Shown: positions 36,223 through 44,574 of the stretch, one piece after another
Layout of the letters: each line of letters opens with the position of its first letter
Numbering within the stretch: position 1 is the first letter of the stretch
NCBI RefSeq assembly: GCF_010731715.1
Contig: NZ_AP022587.1
Coordinates: forward strand, 1,550,001-1,614,000
Direction: 5' to 3'
DNA: 64,000 bases
Source of the DNA: Mycobacterium stomatepiae
GTDB lineage: Bacteria; Actinomycetota; Actinomycetes; Mycobacteriales; Mycobacteriaceae
Position numbers and translations under genes: made by a program
Notes under the pieces: model-generated
Database searches by the model: none
Seen by the model: the letters and a program-made list of their open reading frames with translations, nothing else
What the model was told of the DNA's origin: nothing

Positions 36223-37227
36223 ATGAGTGATCAGACCGTAAGGCCTTCCCGCCATCACATCTGGCGAATCACGCGAAGGACGCTCGGAAAAAGCTGGGAC
36301 GACTCAATCTTCGCCGAGTCCGCGCAAGCGGGCTTTTGGTCGGCGCTCTCGACACCACCGCTGCTGTTGGGAATGCTGGGCAGCTTGGCTTACGTGGCGC
36401 CGTTGTTCGGGCCGGACGCGCTGCCCAGCATCGAGAAGAGCGCGATCTCGGCAGCGCACAGTCTCTTCTCGTCGAGCGTCGTCAACGAGATCATCGAGCC
36501 CACCGTGCGCGACATCACCGCGCACGCCCGCGGCGAGGTGGTGTCGCTCGGCTTTTTGCTGTCGTTGTGGGCGGGGTCGTCGGCCGTCTCGGCTTTCGTC
36601 GATTCGGTCGTCGAGGCACACGATCAAACGCCACTGCGCCCTCCGGTGCGCCAGCGGTTCTTCGCGTTGTTCCTCTACGTGGTGGGGCTGGTGGCCGCCG
36701 TCGTGTCCGCGCCGGTCCTGGTGGTGGGCCCGCGCACCGTGTCCGAACACATCCCCGACAGCCTGGCCAACATGCTGCGCTACGGCTACTACCCGGCACT
36801 GGTCCTGGGGCTGATCATGGGTGTCGTCATTTTGTACCGGGTGTCACTGCCGGAGCCACTGCCGACGCATCGACTTCTCTACGGTGCCGTCCTTGCCACC
36901 GCCGTGTTCGTGATCGCGACGCTGGGCCTGCGGGTCTACCTGGGCTGGATCACCAGCACCGGCTACACCTACGGCGCGCTGTCCACCCCGATCGCGTTTC
37001 TGTTGTTCGCCTTCTTCGGCGGATTCGCGATCATGCTGGGCGCCGAGCTCAATGCCGCGATCCAGGAGGAATTCCCGGCGGGGCGCACCCACGCGCACCG
37101 GCTACGCAACTGGCTGTTTGCGCGTTCGCCCGCCCTGAAGAAGACGGCCGAAGCGCTGCAGAATCCGGTGACGACTAATCCCGCCACCCAAGACCGCGAT
37201 GTCGTGCCGGCGGAGCCGACGACCTGA
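36223..37227 (+). CDS. YihY/BrkB-family membrane protein (Rv2707 orthologue)
   Basis: A 334-residue protein with six predicted helices between about 40 and 280, including FLLSLWAGSSAVSAFVDSVVEAHD and TYGALSTPIAFLLFAFFGGFAIMLGAELNAAIQEE, the family signature. The family was once called RNase BN or BrkB; today it is treated as a membrane protein of unknown function. The C-terminal 40 residues are hydrophilic. It abuts the opposing DUF3039 gene with no spacing. Confidence 0.85.
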   Translation: MSDQTVRPSRHHIWRITRRTLGKSWDDSIFAESAQAGFWSALSTPPLLLGMLGSLAYVAPLFGPDALPSIEKSAISAAHSLFSSSVVNEIIEPTVRDITAHARGEVVSLGFLLSLWAGSSAVSAFVDSVVEAHDQTPLRPPVRQRFFALFLYVVGLVAAVVSAPVLVVGPRTVSEHIPDSLANMLRYGYYPALVLGLIMGVVILYRVSLPEPLPTHRLLYGAVLATAVFVIATLGLRVYLGWITSTGYTYGALSTPIAFLLFAFFGGFAIMLGAELNAAIQEEFPAGRTHAHRLRNWLFARSPALKKTAEALQNPVTTNPATQDRDVVPAEPTT

Positions 37228-37467
37228 TCAGCCCTTCTTGAGCTGCTCGTAAATCTTCTTGCAATCCGGGCACACCGGTGAGCCCGGCTTGGCCGCCCGC
37301 GTCACGGGAAAGACCTCACCGCACAACGCGACCACATGGTTACCCATGACCGCGCTCTCGGCGATCTTGTCCTTCTTGACGTAGTGGAAGAACTTGGGGG
37401 TGTCGCTGCCGGTCCCGTCGTCGACGCGTTCGTCGGTGTCGGTGCGTTCGATCGTCTGGGTCTGCAT
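37228..37467 (-). CDS. DUF3039 protein (Rv2708c orthologue)
   Basis: A 79-residue protein almost identical to the M. tuberculosis one. FHYVKKDKIAESAVMG is followed by VVALCGEVFPVTRAAKPGSPVCPDCKKIYEQL, with one single cysteine and a CPDC pair that may bind metal. Function unknown. ATG 37467 gives MQTQTIERTDTDE; an extension of 7 codons upstream is open but not conserved-looking. Confidence 0.85.
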   Translation of the reverse strand: MQTQTIERTDTDERVDDGTGSDTPKFFHYVKKDKIAESAVMGNHVVALCGEVFPVTRAAKPGSPVCPDCKKIYEQLKKG

Positions 37468-37530
37468 ACGTGCCATTGTGCCTGCCAAGGCGCCCCAACC
37501 GGAATCGGCCGGATGTGGGACAGTGGAGTG

Positions 37531-37956
37531 ATGAAGCGCGGCCCGGAGTTGGGGTTCGATGACGATGGCCGGCCGGTGCTGATCACTGCCGCCGAACCGT
37601 CATACGAAGAACAGCACCGCGCGCGGGTCCGTAAGTACCTGACGATGATGTCGTTTCGCATCCCGGCACTGATCCTGGCCGCACTGGCATACGGCGCCTG
37701 GCACAACGGCCTTATCTCGCTGGCAATCATCGCCGTGTCGTTGCCGCTGCCCTGGATGGCCGTCCTGATCGCCAACGACCGGCCGCCCCGCCGCAAGGAC
37801 GAGCCCCGCCGGTTCGACGATGCCGCTCGGCGCACCCCGTTGTTCCCGACGGCCGAGCGGCCGGCACTCGAGGCGCCGCGCCCCCCGCGGCCGCAACCGG
37901 GCTCGCCCGACCGCGAGTACAACCCGGGTCCCGGATACGACGCCGGTTCCGGTTAA
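37531..37956 (+). CDS. DUF3099 membrane protein (Rv2709 orthologue)
   Basis: A 141-residue protein: N-terminal ITAAEPSYEEQHRARVRKYLTMM, two membrane helices (about 46-62 and 66-86), and a Pro/Arg-rich cytoplasmic tail ending in PGPGYDAGSG. Actinobacterial family of unknown function. ATG 37531; the frame stays open further upstream without conserved sequence. Confidence 0.78.
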   Translation: MKRGPELGFDDDGRPVLITAAEPSYEEQHRARVRKYLTMMSFRIPALILAALAYGAWHNGLISLAIIAVSLPLPWMAVLIANDRPPRRKDEPRRFDDAARRTPLFPTAERPALEAPRPPRPQPGSPDREYNPGPGYDAGSG

Positions 37957-38041
37957 CCGGCGTCTGAGCACACTTCTCAGGACATTCTCAGGTCGACGGC
38001 ACATTTGTGCACGTCAAAGCGTGTGAGATGACGGCGGTGCG

Positions 38042-38067
38042 GGAACTCTCAGGGCTGAAATGTCGTT
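38042..38067 (+). promoter_or_regulatory. SigE/SigH-type promoter of sigB
   Basis: GGAAC (38042-38046), 17 nt spacer, CGTT (38064-38067). This is the -35/-10 consensus of the mycobacterial stress sigma factors SigE and SigH, which are known to drive sigB in M. tuberculosis. It lies 38 nt before the sigB start codon. Confidence 0.7.
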
Positions 38068-38105
38068 TAACACCGTAACAGCTACAAGCCAATCGGGAGG
38101 CCGCC

Positions 38106-39068
38106 ATGGCGAATGCCATCACAGGCAGGATCGACACCAGCGATCTAGATGCTCAGAGCCCTGCAGCGGACCTCGTGCGCGTATATCTGAACGGCATCGG
38201 GAAGACGGCGTTGTTGACCGCCGCGGACGAAGTCGAACTGGCGAAGCGCATCGAGGCCGGACTATACGCCGAGCATCTGCTCGCGACGCGGAAGCGCCTT
38301 GGCGAGAACCGCAAACGCGATCTTGCCGCCGTCGTACGTGATGGGCAGGCCGCGCGCCGTCACCTGCTCGAGGCCAACCTGCGTCTGGTGGTCTCACTGG
38401 CCAAGCGCTACACCGGCCGGGGGATGCCGCTGCTCGACCTGATTCAGGAGGGCAACCTCGGACTGATCCGCGCGATGGAGAAGTTCGACTACACAAAGGG
38501 ATTCAAGTTCTCGACGTACGCCACGTGGTGGATCCGCCAGGCCATCACCCGTGGTATGGCCGACCAGAGCCGCACCATCCGGCTGCCCGTTCACCTCGTT
38601 GAGCAGGTCAACAAGCTGGCCCGGATCAAGCGGGAGATGCACCAGAACCTGGGCCGCGAAGCCACCGACGAGGAACTGGCCACCGAGTCCGGCATCCCGG
38701 TCGAGAAGATCAACGATCTGCTCGAGCACAGCCGCGACCCGGTAAGCCTGGACATGCCGGTCGGTTCCGAGGAGGAAGCCCCACTGGGCGACTTCATCGA
38801 GGACGCCGAGGCGATGTCGGCGGAGAACGCGGTGATCGCCGAGCTACTGCACACCGATATCCGCAGTGTGCTGGCCACTCTCGATGAGCGTGAGCACCAA
38901 GTGATCCGGCTGCGTTTCGGTCTGGACGACGGGCAGCCGCGGACGCTGGACCAGATCGGCAAGCTATTCGGTCTGTCCCGCGAGCGGGTCCGTCAGATCG
39001 AGCGCGACGTGATGGCCAAGCTGCGTAACGGTGAGCGCGCCGACCGACTGCGCTCGTATGCGAGCTGA
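38106..39068 (+). CDS. sigB: Stress-response sigma factor SigB
   Basis: A 320-residue principal-like sigma factor (Rv2710 orthologue) lacking the long N-terminus of SigA. Region 1.2 starts [17 protein letters not shown]; region 2 contains [20 protein letters not shown] and [15 protein letters not shown]; region 4.2 is [27 protein letters not shown] lies about 6 nt before ATG 38106. Transcribed from a SigE/SigH-type promoter and followed by a strong hairpin. The N-terminal dozen residues ([13 protein letters not shown]) differ from M. tuberculosis, the rest is nearly identical. Confidence 0.97.
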   Translation: MANAITGRIDTSDLDAQSPAADLVRVYLNGIGKTALLTAADEVELAKRIEAGLYAEHLLATRKRLGENRKRDLAAVVRDGQAARRHLLEANLRLVVSLAKRYTGRGMPLLDLIQEGNLGLIRAMEKFDYTKGFKFSTYATWWIRQAITRGMADQSRTIRLPVHLVEQVNKLARIKREMHQNLGREATDEELATESGIPVEKINDLLEHSRDPVSLDMPVGSEEEAPLGDFIEDAEAMSAENAVIAELLHTDIRSVLATLDEREHQVIRLRFGLDDGQPRTLDQIGKLFGLSRERVRQIERDVMAKLRNGERADRLRSYAS

Positions 39069-39098
39069 GGCACCCCACTCAGCCGCGTAGCGCCCACA

Positions 39099-39130
39099 GT
39101 ATGCCCGCCGCAATTCCGCGGCGGGCATAC
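39099..39130 (+). terminator. Terminator-like hairpin after sigB
   Basis: A perfect 13-bp stem, GTATGCCCGCCGC (39099-39111) and GCGGCGGGCATAC (39118-39130), with loop AATTCC, followed by TTGCTTGCC. It begins 31 nt after the sigB stop and ends 47 nt before the ideR -10 hexamer. The U-tract is weak, as is common in mycobacteria. Confidence 0.75.
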
Positions 39131-39176
39131 TTGCTTGCCTAGGGATGCGTTAGACCCATTTCGGCAGCTGGCCAAG

Positions 39177-39182
39177 TAGACT
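39177..39182 (+). promoter_or_regulatory. Candidate -10 hexamer of the ideR message
   Basis: TAGACT (TANNNT) with an 8-nt spacer to an ATG at 39191. Transcription from here would start at or next to that ATG, giving a leader of about 14 nt before ideR. Confidence 0.5.
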
Positions 39183-39190
39183 CGGCGTCA

Positions 39191-39208
39191 ATGGAGGGTG
39201 CTGAATGA
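39191..39208 (+). CDS. Five-codon leader ORF overlapping the ideR start
   Basis: ATG GAG GGT GCT GAA TGA encodes MEGAE. Its ATG lies right at the expected transcription start (8 nt after TAGACT), and its stop overlaps the ideR ATG in the ATGA arrangement. The same bases include the GGAGGG that serves as ideR Shine-Dalgarno (39193-39198, 6 nt from ATG 39205). It may be a chance frame or a translation-coupling leader. Confidence 0.35.
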   Translation: MEGAE

Positions 39209-39894
39209 ACGACCTGGTTGATACCACCGAGATGTACCTGCGGACCATTTACGACCTCGAGGAAGAGGGCGCCACTCCACTGCGTGCCAGGATCGCCGAA
39301 CGACTCGACCAGAGCGGGCCGACCGTCAGCCAGACCGTCTCCCGGATGGAGCGCGACGGACTGCTTCACGTGGCCGGTGACCGGCACCTGGAACTCACCG
39401 ACAAGGGGCGCGCCCTGGCGATCGCCGTCATGCGCAAACACCGCCTCGCCGAGCGACTGCTAGTCGACGTCATCGGGTTGCCGTGGGAAGAAGTCCACGC
39501 CGAGGCATGTCGGTGGGAGCACGTGATGAGCGAGGATGTCGAGCGTCGGTTGGTCAAGGTGCTCAACAACCCGACCACCTCCCCGTTCGGCAACCCGATT
39601 CCGGGTTTGCTGGACCTGGGCGTGGGTCCGGATTCCGGCGGCGAAGACGTGAACCTGGTCCGGCTCACCGAGTTGCCGGCGGGGTCGCCGGTCGCGGTCG
39701 TCGTGCGCCAGCTCACCGAGCATGTGCAGGGCGACATCGATCTGATCGCGCGGCTCAAGGATGCCGGCGTCGTGCCGAATGCGCGGGTCACCGTCGAGAC
39801 GGGCCCCGCCGGGGTCACCATCCTGATACCCGGGCACGAGAACGTCACGCTGCCGCACGAGATGGCGCACGCGGTCAAGGTCGAGAAAGTCTGA
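39205..39894 (+). CDS. ideR: Iron-dependent regulator IdeR
   Basis: A 229-residue DtxR-family repressor (Rv2711 orthologue). An N-terminal winged helix (about 1-73, recognition helix SGPTVSQTVSRMERDG) is followed by the dimer and metal domain. All metal ligands known for IdeR are in place: H79, E83 and H98 for the ancillary site, M10, C102, E105 and H106 for the regulatory site. A C-terminal SH3-like domain runs from about 151. With Fe2+ it represses siderophore genes and activates iron storage genes. I saw no IdeR box in this window. Confidence 0.97.
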   Translation: MNDLVDTTEMYLRTIYDLEEEGATPLRARIAERLDQSGPTVSQTVSRMERDGLLHVAGDRHLELTDKGRALAIAVMRKHRLAERLLVDVIGLPWEEVHAEACRWEHVMSEDVERRLVKVLNNPTTSPFGNPIPGLLDLGVGPDSGGEDVNLVRLTELPAGSPVAVVVRQLTEHVQGDIDLIARLKDAGVVPNARVTVETGPAGVTILIPGHENVTLPHEMAHAVKVEKV

Positions 39895-39897
39895 CCC

Positions 39898-40965
39898 CTA
39901 CCCGGCGCAGCGGCCGAACACCCGCTGCGGCGGCAGCTGCAACCCGAGCCGCTTTGCCAGCCGGTAGCCGGTCGCCGCGAGTTCGCGGATCTGTTCCGGT
40001 CGCAGACCGGATTGCAACGCCGTATCGAGCATGCCCGCCATCCGGTGGTTCGGATCGCAGCGCAGCGCGGCCTCCAGCGACACCCCGGCCAGCGGGCCGT
40101 CGCCGCGGACGTAGTTGCAAAATGCCAGCAACACCAGCGCCTCGACCCGCCACGGCGGGGGCAACGTGCGCGCCAGCGCCGCCCACAACGCCTCGGCTTC
40201 CCCGGCCTTCTCGCCGACCGCCAGCGCGTACAACATGTCGCGCACCTGTGCGTCGTGCAGCGCGCAGCCCAGCACGGCCAGCTCGGCGTCGGTCAGCGGT
40301 TGCCCGCCCCCGACGCGACCGGCCGCGGCCAGCGCGCTTTCCACGTCGCGACGGCCGCAGCCCGCCGGATCCGTGCGATGCGCCGTCGCACGGGTTTGCG
40401 CCTGCTCGCCGAGCACATCGGTCAGCGCGGCGCTGCGGGCCGGATCCTCGACCGCCAGAACGGCCTGCAGGTCGGCGCGACGTGGGTACAGCCGCCGGCC
40501 TTGCAGCACCGCCTCGGCGGCCAGGGGCGACGCGGACGGATCGTCGACTGTTCCGCTCGCGCCGCAGCCGTCCACGCAATGCCACCGCCCGCCGTGGGCC
40601 ACCCGGTCCACCACATGCGCGGCCCAGAGCTCAATGTTGTACTCCGACAACATCTCTGCGAGCATCGTGCACAACTGCCGATACTCGTCGTTGCATTGCG
40701 GACATCCGGCGCCGTCCTCGTTGATGATCACGGCGATCGCGGCCTCGGGCGCCGCGGCGGCGGCCACCTCGACCAGGTGCCCGATTCGGCCGGTGAGCTC
40801 TTCGCAGAGATCGACCCTCAGCACCGCCCCGAGCTCACCGCCGTCCAACGACACCAAGACCAATGAATTCTCCGGAACAAAGCCGAGAACGGCCGGTAGC
40901 GCGGCGATCAGGGCGCCGGGACGGTTCAGTTCAAAATCGGGTGCATGCGGTGTCATGAGGCACAA
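39898..40965 (-). CDS. DUF4192 protein (Rv2712c orthologue)
   Basis: A 355-residue soluble Ala/Leu-rich protein. The N-terminus FELNRPGALIAALPAVLGFVPENSLVLVSLDGGEL is the DUF4192 signature, and the C-terminal half (LVLLAFCNYVRGDGPLAGVSLEAAL) has TPR-like helices. Function unknown. It converges on ideR with 3 bp between stops and lies 96 bp from the divergent sthA. Confidence 0.82.
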   Translation of the reverse strand: MCLMTPHAPDFELNRPGALIAALPAVLGFVPENSLVLVSLDGGELGAVLRVDLCEELTGRIGHLVEVAAAAAPEAAIAVIINEDGAGCPQCNDEYRQLCTMLAEMLSEYNIELWAAHVVDRVAHGGRWHCVDGCGASGTVDDPSASPLAAEAVLQGRRLYPRRADLQAVLAVEDPARSAALTDVLGEQAQTRATAHRTDPAGCGRRDVESALAAAGRVGGGQPLTDAELAVLGCALHDAQVRDMLYALAVGEKAGEAEALWAALARTLPPPWRVEALVLLAFCNYVRGDGPLAGVSLEAALRCDPNHRMAGMLDTALQSGLRPEQIRELAATGYRLAKRLGLQLPPQRVFGRCAG

Positions 40966-41048
40966 CGCTGATGGCCGCCACCGTCAGATCCCGCTCGCAC
41001 ACCGCCGTCGGGCCATTCGTCTGTGGAGAAAGTCTGGACTGTGGGCTT

Positions 41049-41054
41049 TATCGT
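41049..41054 (+). promoter_or_regulatory. Leaderless promoter -10 hexamer of sthA
   Basis: TATCGT (TANNNT) is followed by 7 nt and ATG 41062, indicating that MGSMQEYD is the N-terminus. The next in-frame ATG at 41071 would give the length annotated in M. tuberculosis, and ATG 41023 lies upstream of the hexamer. Confidence 0.55.
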
Positions 41055-41061
41055 CTATCCC

Positions 41062-42477
41062 ATGGGATCGATGCAGGAATACGACATGATCGTGATCGGC
41101 TCGGGGCCGGGCGGGCAGAAGGCCGCCATCGCCTCGGCCAAGCTGGGCAAGTCTGTGGCGATCGTCGAACGCGGCCAGATGCTGGGCGGCGTGTGTGTGC
41201 AAACCGGCACCATCCCGTCAAAGACGTTGCGCGAGGCGGTGCTCTACCTCACCGGGATGAGCCAGCGCGAACTCTACGGCGCGAGCTACCGCGTCAAGGA
41301 GAAGATCACCCCGGCCGACCTGCTGGCCCGCACCCAGCACGTGATCGGCAAGGAAGTCGACGTGATCCGCAACCAGCTGATGCGCAATCGCATCGACCTG
41401 CTGATCGGACACGGGCGGTTCATCGACGCGCACACCGTCGAGATCGAAGACCCCTCCCGACGCGAAAAGCTAACCATCAGTGGCAAATACATCGTGATCG
41501 CCACCGGCACCCGGCCGGCGCGACCGCCCGGCGTCGAGTTCGACGAACACCGGGTGCTCGACTCCGACGGAATCCTCGACCTCAAGTCGCTGCCCACCTC
41601 GATGGTGGTGGTCGGCGCCGGTGTGATCGGCATCGAGTACGCGTCGATGTTCGCCGCGCTGGGCACCAAGGTGACCGTCGTGGAGAAGCGCAACGACATG
41701 CTCGACTTCTGCGACCCCGAGGTCGTCGAGGCGCTGAAGTTCCATTTGCGCGACCTGGCGGTGACGTTCCGGTTCGGTGAAGAGGTGACCGCCGTCGACG
41801 TCGGTTCGGCCGGCACCATCACCACTCTGGCCAGCGGCAAGCAGATTCCTGCCGAGACGGTGATGTATTCCGCTGGGCGCCAAGGCCAAACCGACCACCT
41901 GGATCTGCACAACGCCGAGCTGGAGGCCGACAACCGCGGCCGGATCTTCGTCGACGACAACTTCGCGACGAAGGTGCCCCACATCTACGCCGTCGGCGAC
42001 GTGATCGGTTTTCCCGCTCTGGCCGCGACGTCGATGGAGCAGGGGCGCCTGGCCGCTTACCGCGCGTTCGGCGAAGCGTGCGACGGCATCACCGACCTGC
42101 AGCCGATCGGCATCTACTCGATTCCCGAGATCTCCTACGTCGGTGCCACCGAGGTGGAACTGACCAAGGACGCGATCCCCTACGAGGTGGGCATGGCCCG
42201 CTACCGGGAGCTGGCCCGAGGCCAGATCGCCGGCGACTCCTACGGCATGCTCAAGCTGCTGGTGTCCACCGACGACCTCAAGCTGCTCGGCGTGCACATC
42301 TTCGGCACCAGCGCGACCGAGATGGTGCACATCGGACAGGCCGTGATGGGGTGCGGCGGCACCGTCGAGTACCTGGTCGACGCGGTGTTCAACTACCCGA
42401 CGTTCTCCGAGGCCTACAAGGTCGCCGCGCTGGACGTGATGAACAAGGTGCGCGCGCTCAACCAGTTCCGCCGCTGA
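41062..42477 (+). CDS. sthA: Soluble pyridine nucleotide transhydrogenase SthA
   Basis: A 471-residue FAD protein (Rv2713 orthologue) transferring hydride between NADPH and NAD+. FAD motif [19 protein letters not shown]; the redox segment [14 protein letters not shown] has only one cysteine, as in transhydrogenases and unlike the CxxxxC disulfide of lipoamide dehydrogenase. NAD(P) motif [19 protein letters not shown]; second FAD motif [15 protein letters not shown]-terminal interface domain with [13 protein letters not shown]. Start set by the leaderless hexamer. Confidence 0.93.
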   Translation: MGSMQEYDMIVIGSGPGGQKAAIASAKLGKSVAIVERGQMLGGVCVQTGTIPSKTLREAVLYLTGMSQRELYGASYRVKEKITPADLLARTQHVIGKEVDVIRNQLMRNRIDLLIGHGRFIDAHTVEIEDPSRREKLTISGKYIVIATGTRPARPPGVEFDEHRVLDSDGILDLKSLPTSMVVVGAGVIGIEYASMFAALGTKVTVVEKRNDMLDFCDPEVVEALKFHLRDLAVTFRFGEEVTAVDVGSAGTITTLASGKQIPAETVMYSAGRQGQTDHLDLHNAELEADNRGRIFVDDNFATKVPHIYAVGDVIGFPALAATSMEQGRLAAYRAFGEACDGITDLQPIGIYSIPEISYVGATEVELTKDAIPYEVGMARYRELARGQIAGDSYGMLKLLVSTDDLKLLGVHIFGTSATEMVHIGQAVMGCGGTVEYLVDAVFNYPTFSEAYKVAALDVMNKVRALNQFRR

Positions 42478-42535
42478 CGTCAGCCGCGATCGCGAGCGCG
42501 GCGACGCCGGGCGAGGCGGATCGCCGCCAACGGGT

Positions 42536-43357
42536 CTAGCAGGTGTCGTCCACGTCGACCGGCACCGAGTCACCCGGGCCGCCGGCTTCGGCGCGGGCCA
42601 ACAGCGCGACGATGTGGTCGTCGAACGGTGCGGAGTAGGACACGTTCTCGGCGCAGCCCCCACGTTCGAGCCCGCCGATCAGCCCGACGACCGTGGTGCC
42701 GTTGACCCACGGCGCGCCACTGGTGCCGCCGACCAGGCCTTGGCATACCAGCGAGGGAAATCCGCCGTCGGTCACCGCCGTGCTGCCCTGACAGCCGATC
42801 GGCGAGCCGCCCACCCCGCTCGGATACCCCACCACGGTGACGCGGCTGCTGGGCGGCGGGGCCGAGCCCAGGGTCAGCGCCAGCCCCGCCCGCGCCTCCA
42901 CCGAACCACCGTGGTCGCTGTTGACCCGCGCGATCGCGTAGTCGGCGTGCGGATCTTTACTGGCGACCCAGCGAGGGTCCAGATAAATGTTGTCGGCCGT
43001 CCACAGATCGGGGGGCACCCCGTCGCCGGACAAACCGGGCACGAAAGTGATCTGGGCAGCTCCGGCCAGGCAATGCGCGGCGGTCAGCACCAGGTTGCCG
43101 GTAGCGGAATGCAGCACCGAGCCCGTGCACACGTGCTGGGCGCTGCCGTCCAAGAAGATTGCTCCAACCCGCCGGTCCGGATCCACCGGGGCCGCGACGG
43201 GGCCCGGCTCGGGCTGACTGAGGCGCTGCACGGTTTTGGTCGGTTTCGGGGTCTGCGTGCTGGTGGGCAGCGACACATACAGCACGGAGTGCCCGCACGA
43301 CGCGAGTATCGTCGCCAGGCTGACCAGTGGGCATAGCAGCAGCATCCGGACCTGCAT
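42536..43357 (-). CDS. Trypsin-like serine protease, predicted lipoprotein
   Basis: A 273-residue exported protein. LATILASC places a lipidated cysteine at residue 21, followed by a Thr/Pro-rich linker. The chymotrypsin fold carries the full triad: H95 in LTAAHCLAG, D139 in HADYAIARV, S213 in LVGGTSGAPWV. Four further cysteines (77, 96, 189, 205 and 235 in the region) suggest disulfides. Substrate unknown. H37Rv has sthA directly beside Rv2714, so this gene is an insertion or was lost there. Confidence 0.82.
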   Translation of the reverse strand: MQVRMLLLCPLVSLATILASCGHSVLYVSLPTSTQTPKPTKTVQRLSQPEPGPVAAPVDPDRRVGAIFLDGSAQHVCTGSVLHSATGNLVLTAAHCLAGAAQITFVPGLSGDGVPPDLWTADNIYLDPRWVASKDPHADYAIARVNSDHGGSVEARAGLALTLGSAPPPSSRVTVVGYPSGVGGSPIGCQGSTAVTDGGFPSLVCQGLVGGTSGAPWVNGTTVVGLIGGLERGGCAENVSYSAPFDDHIVALLARAEAGGPGDSVPVDVDDTC

Positions 43358-43565
43358 CGGCTCCCATGATGCCCGACCACGGGGGTGGGAGCGGAATTCG
43401 ACGCATCTCGCCGCGGCGGTAGATTTGCTGGCAGAGCCGGTGTCGCGGGAATTGTTCCATCCGGATTACGTTCGAGCGTCATCCCGTTTCAAGTACTGGT
43501 GCCAATTGATTCGGGGGACACTGGTTAGGGCACCCTGGAGCAACCCCCGAGAGGAGGCAAGCCCG

Positions 43566-44540
43566 ATGTCTAACGAGCGCAGCGACGACGACCTGTACTA
43601 CCAGCCAGGGCAACCCGGCATGTACGAGCTGGAGTTCCCGGCTCCCCAATTGGTGACGTCGGACGGCCGCGGCCCGGTGCTGGTACACGCTTTGGAGGGC
43701 TTCTCGGACGCGGGCCACGCGATACGGCTGGCCGCCGCCCACCTGAAGGCCGCCCTGGACACCGAGCTGGTCGCGTCGTTCGCGATCGACGAGCTGCTGG
43801 ACTACCGCTCGCGCCGGCCGCTAATGAGCTTCAAGACCGACCATTTCACCAGCTACGAGGACCCGGAGCTGAGCCTGTACGCGGTGCGCGACAGCGTCGG
43901 TACGCCATTTCTGTTGCTGGCCGGTATGGAACCGGATCTCAAGTGGGAGCGCTTCATCAACGCCGTGCGCCTGCTGGCCGAGCGGCTGGGAGTGCGGCAA
44001 ACCATCGGCCTGGGCACCGTTCCGATGGCCGTTCCGCACACCAGACCCATCACGCTGACGGCGCACTCCAACAACCGCGAGCTGATCACCGATTTCCAAC
44101 CGTGGATCTCCGAGATTCAGGTCCCGGGAAGTGCGTCCAACCTGCTGGAGTACCGGATGGGTCAGCACGGCCATGAGGTGGTCGGTTTCACCGTCCACGT
44201 CCCGCACTACCTGACGCAGACCGACTACCCCGCCGCCGCGCATGCGCTGCTCGAACAGGTCGCCAAGACCGGGTCGCTGGACCTCCCGCTGTCGGGGTTG
44301 ACCGAGGCAGCGGCCGAGATTCGGGCCAAGATCGACGAGCAGGTCGAGGCGAGCGCCGAGGTGGCTCAAGTGGTGGCCGCCCTCGAGCGCCAGTACGATG
44401 CGTTCATCGACGCTCAGGAAAACAGGTCGTTACTATCGCGCGACGAAGACCTTCCTAGCGGCGACGAGCTTGGTGCCGAGTTCGAGCGATTCCTAGCCCA
44501 GCAGGCGGAGAAGAAGCGCGACGACGACGACCCGGCTTAA
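43566..44540 (+). CDS. PAC2-family protein (Rv2714 orthologue)
   Basis: A 324-residue protein, the length of the M. tuberculosis one. VLVHALEGFSDAGHAIRLAAAHL and AGMEPDLKWERFINAVRLLAERLGV belong to the PAC2 fold related to proteasome assembly chaperone 2; HSNNRELITDFQPWISEIQVPGSASNLLE is a conserved block. Function in mycobacteria is open; a proteasome link is only by fold. GAGAGGAG precedes ATG 43566. It is followed after 34 bp by a hydrolase gene. Confidence 0.85.
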   Translation: MSNERSDDDLYYQPGQPGMYELEFPAPQLVTSDGRGPVLVHALEGFSDAGHAIRLAAAHLKAALDTELVASFAIDELLDYRSRRPLMSFKTDHFTSYEDPELSLYAVRDSVGTPFLLLAGMEPDLKWERFINAVRLLAERLGVRQTIGLGTVPMAVPHTRPITLTAHSNNRELITDFQPWISEIQVPGSASNLLEYRMGQHGHEVVGFTVHVPHYLTQTDYPAAAHALLEQVAKTGSLDLPLSGLTEAAAEIRAKIDEQVEASAEVAQVVAALERQYDAFIDAQENRSLLSRDEDLPSGDELGAEFERFLAQQAEKKRDDDDPA

Positions 44541-44574
44541 CCGTCCGACGGGGCGCGACAAAAAGGGTGGCGAG

